Assembly (NCBI GenBank): GCA_035772405.1 | Contig: JAYKKM010000428.1 | Coordinates: 901,001 to 965,000, forward strand | Origin: Chrysogorgia sp. JL179-B06 | Taxonomy: Eukaryota; Cnidaria; Anthozoa; Scleralcyonacea; Chrysogorgiidae | DNA: 64,000 nucleotides | Direction: 5' to 3' | Part shown: in pieces, positions 1 to 15,000 of the stretch | Numbering within the stretch: the stretch's first letter is position 1 | How the letters are laid out: each line of letters opens with the position of its first letter | The notes under the pieces: generated by a model | What the model saw: the letters and a program-made list of their open reading frames with translations, nothing else | The model's database searches: none | Told to the model about the DNA's origin: nothing | Translations under genes and position numbers: made by a program

Positions 1-73
1 TTCTGAATATTTCTTGTCTGCATCATGAATACATTCTTTTCCAGTTTGCTTGACAACCTTTTTTGCTATTGCT
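1..73 (-). CDS. SPART: Spartin exon 15, cut by window edge
   Basis: Acceptor ttatgtttag, then A|GCA ATA... Encodes AIAKKVVKQTGKECIHDAD and more, as human IKAMVKKTATQTGHTLLEDY. The frame is still open at position 1; the stop lies outside. Confidence 0.9.
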
Positions 74-3000
74 CTAAACATAAGGAAATAATACATTATT
101 AAATGAATAATAACAATGGTGGGGTATAATGATAACAATAGAGGGGCAACATAAAAACAAGAAAACCAAAAAAATAGATATGTATTCAATAAAACGAAAA
201 ATTTAAAAAATTGGATTTAGTTCAATTCCTGATCAGAAAAATTAATAATCCCAACCTCGCACAAAAAGACAGTGACCTTCAATGACAGAAACGTCTTAAG
301 GTGATTCCTCAATTTTGCATTGCGCACATTTACTGCGCACATCCAATAATCAGTGTTTTTATGGCATTATGCAACACTTTCAAAAAATTCCGACCATTTT
401 AGGAAAATTTAGTGCCAAATCTAACAATGGCCGCTTATGTAGTGGTAGGGAAGAGTGATTAAGAGACTAAATCAATTTTTTCCCGAGAACGGTTACACAA
501 GTCTAGCTAGGGCTCCCTGTGCAAGTAGGTTTGTATAAACTACTTGATAATGCAGGTTTATGGCCATAGTTCTTAAAGAAGGTCGGTGACCATGATTTTT
601 TCCTTAATAATTATTTTCTTCTACCACTTTTACGTGTTATAACAGAAACTTAGAGAAAAATCATTTCTACAACTTACAATATTTTACATTTTTGATGAAT
701 GTTTCTTCAAATAACATGTCAAAGAATATGGGAAACGACCTTTCTTTATCATAATATTAACCCTGTTAGCTGTTTCTTTTCCCCTAAAATACCATGTTTT
801 CTTGTATAAAATTACTTGTTGCGAAAAATAAAAAATATCTTTGTCAAAAGGTTAAAGAAAAAGTTGTGCAATGCAGTTTTTACTCAACTCGTAAATTGGT
901 CGCAATGACGTCACCATACTGAGTAAGAGGAAGGTCGGTGACCCCAACTTTTTTTTTTGGTTTTAATATAAGTATGTCAATAACTTTAGGACTGGGAAGT
1001 TTCAGCAAATTTTCATTTCGGATAGAATTACTGAGCAATTACCTTTATAAAGCAATCTTTTTACAAAGCATTGTTCGCGGAAAATTTATCTTGCGAAGCG
1101 AATCCACAAGTTCGTTTAGGTAATCCAACTGGCGAAACTATATTTACTATGAAATATTTTTAACCAACCAATACAGTAAAAACCCGCTAACAAGAACCTA
1201 CATTTTACCCAATTAGCCTGGGATAGGTTCTTATATTCTTATATGTTGTTACATAAACAAATTCTTAATTTCTTAAGTGTTTATTGAACAATGGATTTTG
1301 CTAATTTACATTAGGTTAGGACATGAAAAGTTCGAAGTTTGAAAGGGGCCTTAGTTTTTGTATGAATCTCCTAACACATAAAATACGGCAAGAACTATAT
1401 GAAACACATATGGAATTAAAAAATTATTAAAGTGCCCCTAACCTCAAAATTTTTTATTGTCTTATTTGTAAGAACTTTTAAAATGATAAAGTAACTTATT
1501 TTGAAGATTCTCGTTTCTTCGCTTTCTTTTTGAGATATATCAGTTTGTTTGATATGCAAATGTCCGGAATTTACGTCACACATGTATAATGAGTTATCAG
1601 AGAATGTTATGTATCTTTGCGTTCATCAAATAAAAACACTAAAGTGTGAATAACACGTGTGCGTGTTTCTCCCACAACACCAAACTACTCGATTTTAAAG
1701 GATTTCGTTCGAGAATGAAGAGATACACACATTTCTCCAATAAGATCATTATGCATGTGTGACGTAAATTCCGTATATTTGCATATCAAACAAACTGATA
1801 TATCTCCAAAAGAAGTTACTTTATCATTTTAAAAGTTCTTCCAAATAAGCCAATTTTGAGGTTAGGGGCACTTTAAAATTAAAGGTTTTGTCCTTCATAA
1901 GTTCTATAAATACAAAATAATTAACGTACTTATATCCAAGATGATTAACGTTGTGATAAACCTGAAAAACAATTACCAAAAATAAAATGATAATGAAGCA
2001 AAAACTAGCTATTAAAATAAAAACTTGCATAATAACCAATGAAAAAACAAAATGGTGGAATATTTTTCTAAAGTGAATGAGCAAGATATCAGCTCATTTG
2101 CTTGATAGTGTCTAAGAACCAATCATTGCAGAATAACTTATATTTAGTGAATGTCTATATTATAACAAGCATTATAAAATAACAAATTAAAAACGCACGC
2201 GCTGATTGGCTGAAAGTCGTGTTTCTATAATTCGATGGAAAACATGGATTTTTCCCGCCTTTTTATAAAATGGACTGTAAGACAAACAGCTAAAAATGTC
2301 GATAAATATGTTCTGTGACAGCCAACAAGAAGAAAAGAGAGAAGATTGGATGTCTTTCTTCACAGTTAAGAGCGTTTATGTTCATTTGAGCAGCCGACAA
2401 CGCTGTCTAGTGTCTAGCGTGAGTAAGGAGAATGTATATTTTCATCACTTTAATAAAAGAGTCTCATTACTTATTTCCTCGGTGTTATTTTATAAAAGAA
2501 ATAAAAAACATCTTTCCGTGTTCCCATACGTTATAGAAACACTCGTGAAAGTTTGGGAGAACTCAAAATAGCGCGGAAACACTCGCCCCTAACTACCATT
2601 TTTCGTTCTCCCAAACTTCCACTCGTGTTTCTATAACTGTATGTAAACACGGAAAATGTTTTCTATTTCTTAAATACAGCTGGTTTATTTAGCAAGTATA
2701 TCGGTGTAATCACCTCAACTGTGTTTCCGACCGCACCAAAAGCATCGTTGGTTATTCGTGCAGCTTGTTCACCGTATCTGGAAACAAGAAAGCATTAAAA
2801 TTCACATTATTTTATACAATGATTTATTACAGATGTAGTTCATATGAAAGAACTTACTGACTTTAGTTTATTTCCAAATTTTCAGCATTCCTATCAATTT
2901 CGTTATGAAGATACCTATTGGTTTTGAAAATATGACGTCATATTGAGTGATTCTTTATCGGCAGTGGATTTGTTTTGATGAATGCTCTTTGGACGAAAAT

Positions 3001-6000
3001 TAGTGGAAATAAACTATTTCGTTCCTCATGCAGGAAAGTAGAGGAGCTTCTTAGGCATATACGAGGTAGAAGCACTCAGTGACGTCATATTTGAGAAACA
3101 AATATGGCGTCGATATTGGACAAACTCTCCAACTCCAACAAGCCGTATCGTCTTAACTTAATTGATTTCATAATGCTAAAACTTTGGAAATAAACTAGTA
3201 TATAGAAAAGTAAATAAGATATATAAATATAAAGATATATATATAAAGTCAGATAAGATCTTTCATATGAACTACATTTGTATTTTAACTGCATTTGTAT
3301 TTTAACTGGAGTATCTCTTTCCCTGGATATACTGCCATTGGTTAATTTATGGTCACCACATTTACGACAATATAAATACCAAGAAACCAATGATATACAG
3401 GAATCAAACAAAGATACGTGCAAAGATATCAATGAAATAATTATTACAGTAATAGTTGTTAGTCTTTGTACGTTTAGTTGCAGGATGATCTAATTTGAGG
3501 CCACGAAATTCGACAACGACCGACAATCTGTCCGCTGAAGAGAGGTTATTCTGCTCATTAAGACCTCTAGGTGACCGCTTCCGTTTAAGAGGGGTGATAG
3601 CTTGAGACGGGTTAGGATGGCCGGGACCGCACATAGGTGTCCGCTTAAGAGGGGTGTCCGCTTAAGAAGGGTGTCTGTTTAAGAAGGGTGTCCGCTTAAG
3701 AGGGGTGTCAGCTTAAGAGGGGTGTCTGCTTAAGAAGGGTGTCTGCTTAAGAAGGGTGTCTGCTTAAGAAGGGTGTCTGCTTAAGAAGGGTGTCTGCTTA
3801 AGAAGGGTGTCTACTTAAGAAGGGTGTCTGCTTAAGAAGGGTGTCTACTTAAGAAGGGTGTCTGCTTAAGAAGGGGTGTCTGCTTAAGAAGGGCGTCTGC
3901 TTAAGAAGGGGTGTCTACTGTACTTGGGTGTCTACTGTACTTGGGTGTCTACTGTACTGTACGAGGTAGAAGCACTAAGTGACGTCATATTTGAGAAACA
4001 AATATGGCATCGATATTGGACAAACTCTCCAACTCCAACTCGATATGGCTATCGTCTTAACTTAATTGATTTGAATGCTAAAACTTTGGAAACTTCTCGA
4101 TTTTAAAGGATTTCGTTCGAGAATAGAGATACACACATTTCTCCAATAAGTCATTATGCATGTGTGACGTAAATTCCGGACATTTGCATATCAAACAAAC
4201 TGATATATCTCAAAAAGAAAGCGAAGAAACGAAAATCTTCAAAATAAGTTACTTTATCATTTTAAAAGTTCTTCCAAATAAGACAATAAAAAATGTTGAT
4301 GTCAGGTGCACTTTAAGAAGGGTGTCTGCTTAAGAAGGGTGTCTGCTTAAGAAGGGTGTCTGCTTAAGAAGGGTGTCTGCTTTAGAAGGGTGTCTGCTTA
4401 AGAAGGGTGTCTGCTTAAGAAGGGTGTCTGCTTAAGAAGGGTGTCTGCTTAAGAAGGGTGTCTGCTTAAGAAGGGTGTCTGCTTAAGAAGGGTGTCTGCT
4501 TAAGAAGGGTGTCTGCTTAAGAAGGGTGTCTGCTTAAGAAGGGTGTCTGCTTAAGAAGGGGTGTCTGCTTAAGAGGGGTGTCTGCTTAAGGAATCTGAGT
4601 TAGGTACTCGTCATGGTAATCGATTTGTTTCCAGACCTCTAAATTCAGGCTCAGAAAATCTTTGTTTTCTGCCATAGCAGAGTTTACTACAACTTCACAC
4701 TTTTATAAGATAGTTTTATTTTTTAAATTAAGAGGTCTGGAAACTAATCGGTTACCATGACGACTACATAACTTGAACTGTCTTTTTTAGTTTATTTGTC
4801 TGTAAATACATGCAAAGTTTGGAGAACGTTTGGTTTATGGTTTTGAAGATATACTCGAAAATAGATCTTCGACAATTCCGCTTTCCTTATCTTACGTCAT
4901 CATATTACAAAAACTGGAACGACGGTATTTAAAAAAGATCTGCAGCCAAAGTTGAATCTTAAAACTTCTTGTGATTCTATGATCTTAAACGTACTTGTGA
5001 TCGACTGTGGTCACGGTTGCATTAGAAAGACTGCTGTAGAAAATTCTCCACGCATTACTCAGACCTTCGTGAACCACGGCAATTCCTAGAAAGTGGAATA
5101 AAATAAGGTTTAAGCTTAGAAATGTAAATATAATACTCAGAAAATGTTTCTAGACAGGAATCTGACCTGTAACCTTGTGATTGACGGTTAAACGCTCTAC
5201 CCATTGAGCTACTGAGACTCGGACGGAGTCGAGCGAAGCATATGATATATTTGTCGATCAGATTACAGGTTCGATCAGGGGAACAACCAGGATTTAGTCA
5301 TCCCTTTTAGCCATGACCCGTGCGGTCCTGGACGTCAGTTTCATACCCTTATTAACATGTGTGTTATGTTAATAACACACATTTATTTTCCTCCGATCCG
5401 TGATACTTGATTAGAGAGATATATGTTATTTACCAAATATACTCCGTACTGGGAAAATGTTACCTTCAGTCTTAACTACAAGGACCTCGGTCTTCGGCCT
5501 CGGTCCGCACAGTCAAGATTTCAGGCAACGTTTTCTCAGTACGGACCTCATATAACATATATCTCTCGCGCACCCCCTCGGTGTGCAGTTATTTGATAAG
5601 GACTTACCGTACGTATTCCATATATGAAGAGCACATACATTGCCCTAAAGAGCATATACGTTGCCCTGACGAGGAAATGCATTGCCCTCGTACCAACCTC
5701 CCAGTTAATTAGATTGTGACCGACCCCAAAACAACAGAGGTCCTAACCCTAAACCCGCCGGCTGTGTTTTCAAGCCATCTCTATCCCCCACCACAACCAC
5801 TCCCCTATTTCGGGAGCTAGATTAGTAGACTAGTGAGAGAGACTAAGCATGTGCGATTAGAAATTGACTGTTCATGCACTAAGTAAAGTGTTAACAATCC
5901 CACATGGTACGAGGGCAATGTATTTGCTCGTTAGGGCAACGTATTTGCTCTTCCCAGTCCCGTCCGATATGACCTTATATGGAATACGTATTATAAGTCC

Positions 6001-9000
6001 ATATGCTTTATTTTAACATGCAATTGCACTGTATTCACCAGAGGGGGTAAACAGTGATACCGTGAAGCGGCTACGTAAATATTACGACACTGAGATGAGC
6101 AATTGTTTCAGTACGACCATTCAGGTGAATATTGTAATGTTCTAATATTGCGACACAGAGATTGTAGGCTTGGAAAACTTGCTTCTTTATGTCCTAATAA
6201 ACACGTTATATTTAACAATTAGACAACGAGTCCGCGTTTTCTATGAGCAAATAGTCAACGAGGCGGAGACGTGTTGACTATCGCTCATAGAAAACAAGGG
6301 CGAGTTGTCTAATTGTTTTAGTATAAATTTACAACTTTCTAACCCAAGAAATAACTTTTATTTCGCATTTTTCATGGGAAAAAAGTAAATATTCTTTAGA
6401 AATCACGCGACTTTTACCCCAGAGGTTTATATCAGCGGATAGTAACTCCTGCGATAGCCAATGAAAATTGAGGATTTGTGATATAAACTTGTCAATTTAT
6501 ACTAAGAAAATATATACAAATGTGAGTGACGTCACATGATGAAGATATGATATCACACCATTACAAATATCAATTGTAAAGTATCCTTTACAAAAACAAT
6601 CAAATTCAGTAGCGAATACTTTCTGGAAATGAAACGATTATGAATTAAGATAACAGGACGCGTCCTTCTTATACAATACCAATCTTCACTCAAAACAAAG
6701 CAATTTTTAAAGTCTGTTCACATGATCCGATTTCACGGATTCTATTCGGAAAGTCGGATCATTTGAACACCTTTAAAGTGAGCTTCCGACATTCGGTTAA
6801 ACTAGAGCATGTCTCTTTCCATCTGACAAAATGAGAACTCTGATACGAAAGTCGGATAGTGTAAACTTTCCCGAACCGAAAATCGGATTCATCGATTCAT
6901 CATATTGTGAACGGATACGGCACTCGGGGAGATCGTAATGGTTTGGTTAAGAGCGAACCACCTGATTAGCTAACCATAATTAACTCTAATCCTAATCCTA
7001 AACCTAACCCTAAACGTAATCCTAAGCCTCAGGGGGTAGGGTTCGGATGAAACTCTAATCACACCCAAAGAAAAGTTGTTTTGAGAACCCCTTGCCTCCA
7101 GAAATTATGTGCATGTATATATAGTTTCGATTTCAGTGGTTCGAGACTAAGAGTTCAGGAATGCGAAAACCCGGCTGAAAACAAAGTTGATTGTTTTCCT
7201 TGCTCTATATGGCAGACTACCCTCAGTTCCCAACACTCCTGTGTTGTCGGTATGAATGAAAATTGAAAATTTAAGATGTGCTGGGCCACGAAACTAAAAC
7301 AAAATGTATAGCTGGGTCATGAAACCATCCAGGGAAATTTGGTTGGGTCACGAAACGTTTTTGGTTTGGTCATGAAAAGTTCCCATTACCTCGTCGATTA
7401 CGCACGCAGGTTCCATTTTAATGAAACGGTGTGTTATTTATTCACTGTCGTCGTCATTTTAGCTTGATTAAGGACCGTTGATCAATCAGAGTCCACAGAC
7501 CTCGATAATCAGCTTAGTATACAGTATATTAATCAGCCGCAAACAATCACTCCCAATTAGTGGTACACGCCGTGCCAAAGTGGCGCTACCCCCTGAAAGT
7601 CCTAGATCTTAATCTTATAGATATTCGTCTCGCAGCATTACTCGTACTTAATATTACTTGTTCTTAATATTAGATTAATCATATACAGAACAGCTGTGGC
7701 TCCGGGTGGCGGCAATGGTGTGTATCTGCGCTTGGGCTGGGCTTTGGTTATCTCGATCCTTACCATTTTTGATGATAAGATATTGATCATTAATAATCTT
7801 GGCGGGGTGTAGAAATGGAGTGTTCACTGGCCCTCCGGAGCTACATTTGTTGTGTATTATTATTATATTAAATCATTATTTGTAAATATACTTTTAAATT
7901 CTGGTCCGCAGTAATTGGCTATGCTGTTGCGGTCACCCTGAGTACAATTGTTTTATTACTATATAGTGTAATCTATGTTAAGTTTCTTTTTTGGTAGTTT
8001 TTTTTGGACAATGGTGAAGCTAATAAAATAAAATAAAATAAAATAAAATAAAATAAAATAAAATAAAAACAAAATAAAAGTATCGCGCCTCAATGGTGAA
8101 AAAATACAACGTTACCTTGTATTCCACCAACTGCAACCTTCACAATTTCCTGCATATGCCCCTGCCCTTTACTGCCATCTCGTTTTGCAGATTCTGGTAG
8201 AATCTAAAACAACATAAAACGGATATTGACGGTGCTAGATTTTCGTAGCGGTACGAGGTCAGGTCAATCAATGTGAAATGGATTCAAAAAATAATTTCAA
8301 ACCAATCGGACTCACTATGGTTGTTGAAGCAAACAGAATTACTTCATATTGATCTGAAGTTCAAAGCCCCACTCTGGGGAGCACGTCCTCCTGAATGGTC
8401 GATTAGGTTATTGTATGCAAATTTCAACTTTTTGATCTCTATTTTTAATGATATGACTGATGCCAAAACAACATTCCCAATGAGTCGGGGACTTTTCCCT
8501 CTTCCGAAAAGACGCCTCGCCGAGATGCTCCCCCATACTATTTCTGTTGAATCAGCCATAATGGCGAATGAGCATTTCGTATCGCATACTAACTCGGATG
8601 TGTTGAATTTGTTCTCGTCTACATATGCAAAATATGCAAAAGTAATCTATACCTTGGCTCCTTGTTCAATTATAATAGGAGCAATTTGCTTTCCGAGTTC
8701 ATACGTCAAGGCAGAAACAGCAGACACAACAGCTGATGACACCTGACAAGCGACCCCTGCATGTAAAAATTAAATAAATAGAAAAAAAGAATAAAATAGA
8801 TATTCATGTTCACGAGAGAAATAAATAAAGTCATGCAGAAATGTGTGGCTGTAACTTTTGAAAGAAAATCCAAACGCATTTTTAAAGCTGGTACTGTCTT
8901 TCTAATAGCCCTTTAAGCGGTTGCTATTAATACACCTGTAGCTCAAAATGCGGACAAACAAACCAACTTTGACTCACAAATGATTGCAAATGAGCTATTT

Positions 9001-12000
9001 TCTTTTGTTATGGCCACAATAATTATGGGTAAATGCGGACAAACATGGATACTGACGTCATCTCGACAAAGTGCTATTGTAGAGTAAATATAATTAATTG
9101 GAAGATATCAATAGCGCCCAGGTCCCATTGAATCGCGACGATGGTGGACTATTACCGGCTTCTTGGTAGATAGCAATCCAGTGATGGTTCCGGATACCGG
9201 AATCCGGTAAAATTCCGCTATCTTTTTATCGGTAAACTTTTACCGGATATTTACCGAATATAATTATGCTGTATTTACTTCCGCTTGCGCTTAGGTCTGT
9301 TTCCCTGAGTACGAGGCAGGAAGTTATTCCACTTTATAATATATTAGACACTAGTTCCAGTTTTCTTTAAGATGTGTTATTATATACTTGTTCTAGTTTG
9401 ATGCTTTTCATATTTTATTTCAATTTCTGGTGTAAACTATCTGTATGTACACTGACAATAGTATTCCCATTTCTTTCTCCAACCCGGTCCCTTGTAATTA
9501 AACCTGCTACTATTACAATAGTACTATCCGGTATCCGATACTATCCGGTCAATAACTATCCGGTTAAATCCGGTAAAGTGGTATTCGGCACATCCCTAGT
9601 ATAAATGCACGAGGTATATTAAAGTTAATATTTTGCATTTACACTCGGTGAACCAGTATATAATTCGACACTCGTAACTTACCTAACTTTTCCTTCATAT
9701 AAATACACGAACCCGTCTTGAAATTGATCACGCTGATGAAAATAATAGATTCTCTGCGGTTGCGTAGCATTGGAAGAGAATCGTTTTCCATGCGGCACGT
9801 TATTGTTGCATGTCATTTTATATATTAAGAATTACAAACCATATATAATCAGCTGACAGGTTCAGTCAGTTCTCGGTTGCTAGACACACGTACATAGATC
9901 TGACTAGACAGTAAACTTCTTGTAGAAAGAGAACTATTATTGGTATCAAAGACAGTTTCAATGAATCGAGGGGTCTTGAAACAGGTTTCCTACCGAATTT
10001 TTATTTTCCTTGTAAGATTTTTAGAGGTAGGTTTTTCTCCTGGTAGTCAGCGTGGCAGAGGACGCGTTTGCAAGTCTGAAGAACGCAATCTTTAGTTAAC
10101 TGCAAAGGACGGAACATTTAGTCGCAATTGTTGGTAAATTCTGTAGTTAAAGTTAAACTGAGCACGGTATTCGCAATCTGTGAATACGGACCTCGCAGGC
10201 TAAATCCACACTCAAAAAGTTGGATATAAGTTTAATTAAGTCTTTTTCAGGGAAAAATAAATAAATAAGTTATTTACCAAACATAGTCGGTCCGTACTGT
10301 GAAAACATTGCCCTCCATCTTCACTATACACGGACCTTGACCTCGATCTGTACAGTCAAGACTTTAGGCAACGTATTCCCAGTATGGACTTCCTGTTTGA
10401 TAAATATATGAATTTTATGTGCGAATGGCAAGAACAATGTCTCACGAGATGAGTGCAGATTAGAAGCTATACTTTATACAGAGAGTATATACTGTAGATA
10501 TACTATTTTCAAAAGTCAAAACTAAAAAGACAGGAAACGTGACTTGTTAACTCGCTAGCGTAACATAGGAGAAATAATCCACTCGGTTCCCGAATGTAGT
10601 GAAATATGGATTCTACAAGTATTTTAGTTCCTGGTAAAATACTTTCTCCATATAATAATCGTTAAAGGACATTGGCAACAAAAATTAAGTTTCTCCAATA
10701 TGAAAGAACTCGTAAAATGATAGAGTAACACCTTTTTCAACTTTCCCGTATTTTACTTTGTTTCTGAAATATTTCAGTTTGTTTAATGGGTAGAAAATTT
10801 TCACTTATTAAAAAGTCTTATATCTCAGTTATTGCTAAGTTTACAACGTTCATTATAATGAGGAGTTATCATACGCATATTTTCAAGTAAATTTGTGGAA
10901 CAAACTTGAAGATAAGAAGTAACTAATATTTTAATAGTGAACATTCTCTACCCTGCACCTGACGTCAATGACCATCTCATTTACATAGTTGTAAAAGGTG
11001 TTACTCTATCACTTTACGAGTTCTTTCATATTAGATAAACTTGATTTTGGTTGCCAATGTCCTTTAACTATCACATCTGTTTTAATCTTACCAGTCGCAG
11101 TTTTAATTTGTCGTACATTATCCTCAATTTTTGGATCAATCTTTGCTGATTCTTCGTTTGGTTTAATCTTTCCTCTAAGTTTTTCTGATCCCTAAAGAAG
11201 AATATTTTTTATTAACGAAGAGCTACAATGAAATGTATTAGGGAAATGGCAAAATAATCATAATTGAATACTGAACATGTTAAGCACTAAAATGACCATA
11301 ATGTTTTATAAATTTACAAATACACGAACCAAAAGATATCGCAGAGATTGACGAACTGAAGCCGTGAGGGAAAAGCAGAAATGAACAAGATTTTTAGTTT
11401 AAGCGTGTGTTTTCATTATCAATCACAGGTAATTAAAGAAAGTAGTAAAAGGTAGACTTGTAAAACATTACTTGATTAACTAAATTGCCACCAAGTTCAG
11501 CTCCTTTGCTTAAACCCCAGGAAATTAAAACAGCGCTAACTTCGATACCCTTTTAGTAAAAAAAAGAAACCCTTAGTTGAATTATCCTCAACAATTTCAC
11601 TGCATAAAAAGTAACTATAAATACTTTACCCTTGAAATTGTGGATCCCCAAGTGACACTCTTATAAGGATACATCACAAACGAAAAAAATAGAAGGAATC
11701 GTGAAATGGGCAAACAAAGTGCGGGGTTTGAGCGGATGTAGATAGGGCCGAGGAAGATCGAAGGAAAAGAGGTAAGAAGAGGAGAAAGGCATCCTTGGTT
11801 GACGTAATGGAGGAATGAAAAAAGGAGGATTGGCGGTAGGTAAGGACTGACGGTAGTGAAGGACTGAGGGTAGGAAAGGAGCGAAAGGATTGGCGATAAG
11901 GAAGGAGGGAAGGATTGGCGGTAGGGAAGGAGGGAAGGATTGGCGGTAGAGAAGGAGGGAAGGATTGGCGGTAGGGAAGGATGGAAGGACTGGCAGTAGG

Positions 12001-15000
12001 AAAGGATGGAAGAATTGGCGATAAGGAATGAGGGAAGGACTGGAATAGGGAAGAAGTACTGACGGTAGGGAAGGATGAAAGGACTGGGAAGGGATGATTT
12101 GCGGTAGGAAAAAAGGGAAAGACTGGGGGTAGGGAAGGACTGGAGGTAGGGAAGGAGGGGAGGACTGGCGGTAGGGAAGGAGGGAAGCCTGGGGGTAGGA
12201 AACGAGGGAAAGGATTCGCGATAAGGAAGGAGGCTTCTCTGCCGTAGAGGCTGGCGTAGAGAAGGAATTACGGTAGGGAAGCATGGAAGGACTGGAAGGA
12301 GGGAAGGAAGGACTGGAAAGAGGGAAGGAAGGACTCGCGGTAGAGAAGGCGGGAACAACTGGCGGTAGGGAAGGAGCGAAGGACTGGCGGTAGGAAGCAG
12401 GGAATGACTGGAACGCGGGGAGGACTCGTCACTGGAGGGAAGGACTGCAAGGAGGGAAGGACTGCAAAGAGGGGAAGACTGGCGATAGGGAAGGACTGGC
12501 GGTAGGGAAGGACTGGCGGTAGGGAAGGACTGGAAGGAGGGAAGGACTGGAAGGAGGGAAGGACTGGAAGGACTGGAAGGAGGGAAGGACTGGTAGGCGG
12601 GAAGGACTAGTAGGAGGGAAGGACTGGAAGGAGGGAAGGACTGGAAGGAGGGAAGGACTGGAAGGAGGGAAGGACTGGAAGGAGGGAAGGACTGGAAGGA
12701 GGGACAGATTGGAGGGAAGGACAGATTGGAGGGAAGGACAGATTGGAGGGAAGGACTGGCGATAGGGAAGGAGCGAAGGACTGGAGGGAGGTATAAGTAC
12801 AGTAGTTGGAAGTATATAGTCTTAATCATAACGTCGGCATGTTTACCGGCTGTTCATTCTTTAAGGAAGCAGTTGCATCACCAACTGGAACCAAGGATGT
12901 TTCTGTATTTACTTCAGGTTCTAGTATAGCTGGTGCTGATGGAACTGTAGCATCTTCGTACTCTGGAACGTTAGCGGCGGGAGTATAATGTCTATAATCT
13001 GCGTAACATTTCAGTATCCTTTCAAACCGCTTTATTTGATCATCACTTATTTCTGGAGAGAAAACCAATCCAACAGTCGCGAATTTCCCTTGAGCCAATT
13101 GTTGCTGGTTAGTGCTAGCTTGCCCACTATCCAAATTTATATCAGGAATCATAAATGTCCTCTCTTCAGTTTTTAAAATAGGGGATTTTCCAGGCACCAA
13201 AGGGAATACCCAAGAACCACAGTGCAGGAAGGCTGAGGGATTCCCGTTGTCTGAAGAGAAATGAAAACCAATTTAGAATAACTATACTGTCAAATTAATT
13301 ATTTTGAACTCTTGAGAGTTCAAAAAAGTATATAATCTTGATTGAGTTTATAATCTAGAATTTATTTGGTACTATACACATTTCGTCTTGATACTACACA
13401 CATTGCATCTTTGCACTATACATATTGTATCTTAGCACTATACATACAGGATTGTATCTTGGCACTATGCATATTGCATTTTGGCACTATACATATTGTA
13501 TCTTGACACTATACATATTGCATCTTGGCACTATATATATTTCGTCTTGGCACTATACATATTGTATCTTGGCACTATATATATTGTATGCTGGCACTAT
13601 ACATATTGCATCTTTGCACTATACATATTTCGTCTATGCATATTGCATCTTGGCACTATGCATCTTGTATTTTGGCACTATACATATTGTATCTTGACAC
13701 TATACATATTGTATCTTGGTACTATATATATTGTATGTTGGCACTACACATATTGTATGTTGGCACTATATATATTGTATGTTGACACTATAAATATTGT
13801 ATCTTGGCACTATATATATTGTATGTTGGCACTATACATATTTTGTCTTGGCACTATACATATTGCATCTTGGCACTATATATATTTCGTCTTGGCACTA
13901 TACATATTGTATCTTGGCACTATATATATTGTATGTTGGCACTATACATATTTCGTCTTGGCACTATACATATTGCATCTTGGCACTATATATATTTCGT
14001 CTTGGCACTATACATATTGTATCTTGGCACTATACATATTGCATCTTTGCACATACATATTTCGTCTATGCATATTGCATCTTTGCACTATACATATTTC
14101 GTCTATGCATATTGCATCTTGGCACTATACATATTGTATGTTGGCACTATACATATTTCGTCTTAGCACTATACATATTGTATCTTAGCACTATATATAT
14201 TTCGTCTTGGCACCTTGGCACTATATATATTGTATGCTGCCACTATACATATTGCATCTTTGCACTATACATATTTCGTCTATGCATATTGCATCTTGGC
14301 ACTATGCATCTTGTATTTTGGCACTATACATAGTGTATCTTGACACTATACATATTGTATCTTGGTACTATATATATATTGTATGTTGGCACTTTACACA
14401 TATTGTATGTTGGCACTAATATTGGCACTATACATATTTCGTCTTGGCACTATACATATTGTATCTTGGCACTATATATATTGTATGTTGGCACTATACA
14501 TATTGTATCTTGGCACTATACATATTTCATCTTGGCACTATACATATTGTATCTTGGCACTATATATATTGTATGTTGGCACTATACATATTGTACAGTA
14601 TGTTGGCACTATACCTATTTCGTCTTGGCACTATACATACTGTATTGCATCTTGGCACTATGCATATTGGCACTATACATAGTGCATCTTGGCACTATAC
14701 CTATTATATGACAATGGCGTAATTTTTTCCTAATAAGGTTAAGAGAACTGGTCAAATCCAGGCGCGGAATACACACTAAATTCCGTATTACACAATTCTA
14801 TACCAGTTTAACCGGTTTCGAAGAGATAAAATCTGCCTTATATGGCAAATCCAAAGTAAAATGCCGGATACGAACTGTGGCTATTTCGTTTGAACAGCCA
14901 TATAAGAAATACCGATAATACGTGTCGGGCATTTTACTCGTTTCTCGCATTTTCCCTCGCCCTTTCAGGGATTGGAAATATACATCCGAAACTCCTAAAA

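Noticed and set aside
2663..2777. TAG at 2663 as the true spartin C-terminus
   Set aside because: Exons at 1930-1961 and 1-73 continue the senescence domain in phase, with a GAG|gtgatt donor at 2714. Kept only as a possible retained-intron form.
5151..5220. Functional tRNA gene
   Set aside because: Anticodon loop too long and acceptor stem absent.
8273..8746. 157-codon plus-strand gene
   Set aside because: Overlaps spartin exon 10 in antisense; no domain; AT-rich intron.
11615..12829. 404-codon Pro/Ser/Leu-rich open frame
   Set aside because: Purine-rich minisatellite read on the other strand, inside a spartin intron.
13481..14188. 235-codon membrane-like repeat protein
   Set aside because: 22-bp minisatellite; all three frames give the same cycle.
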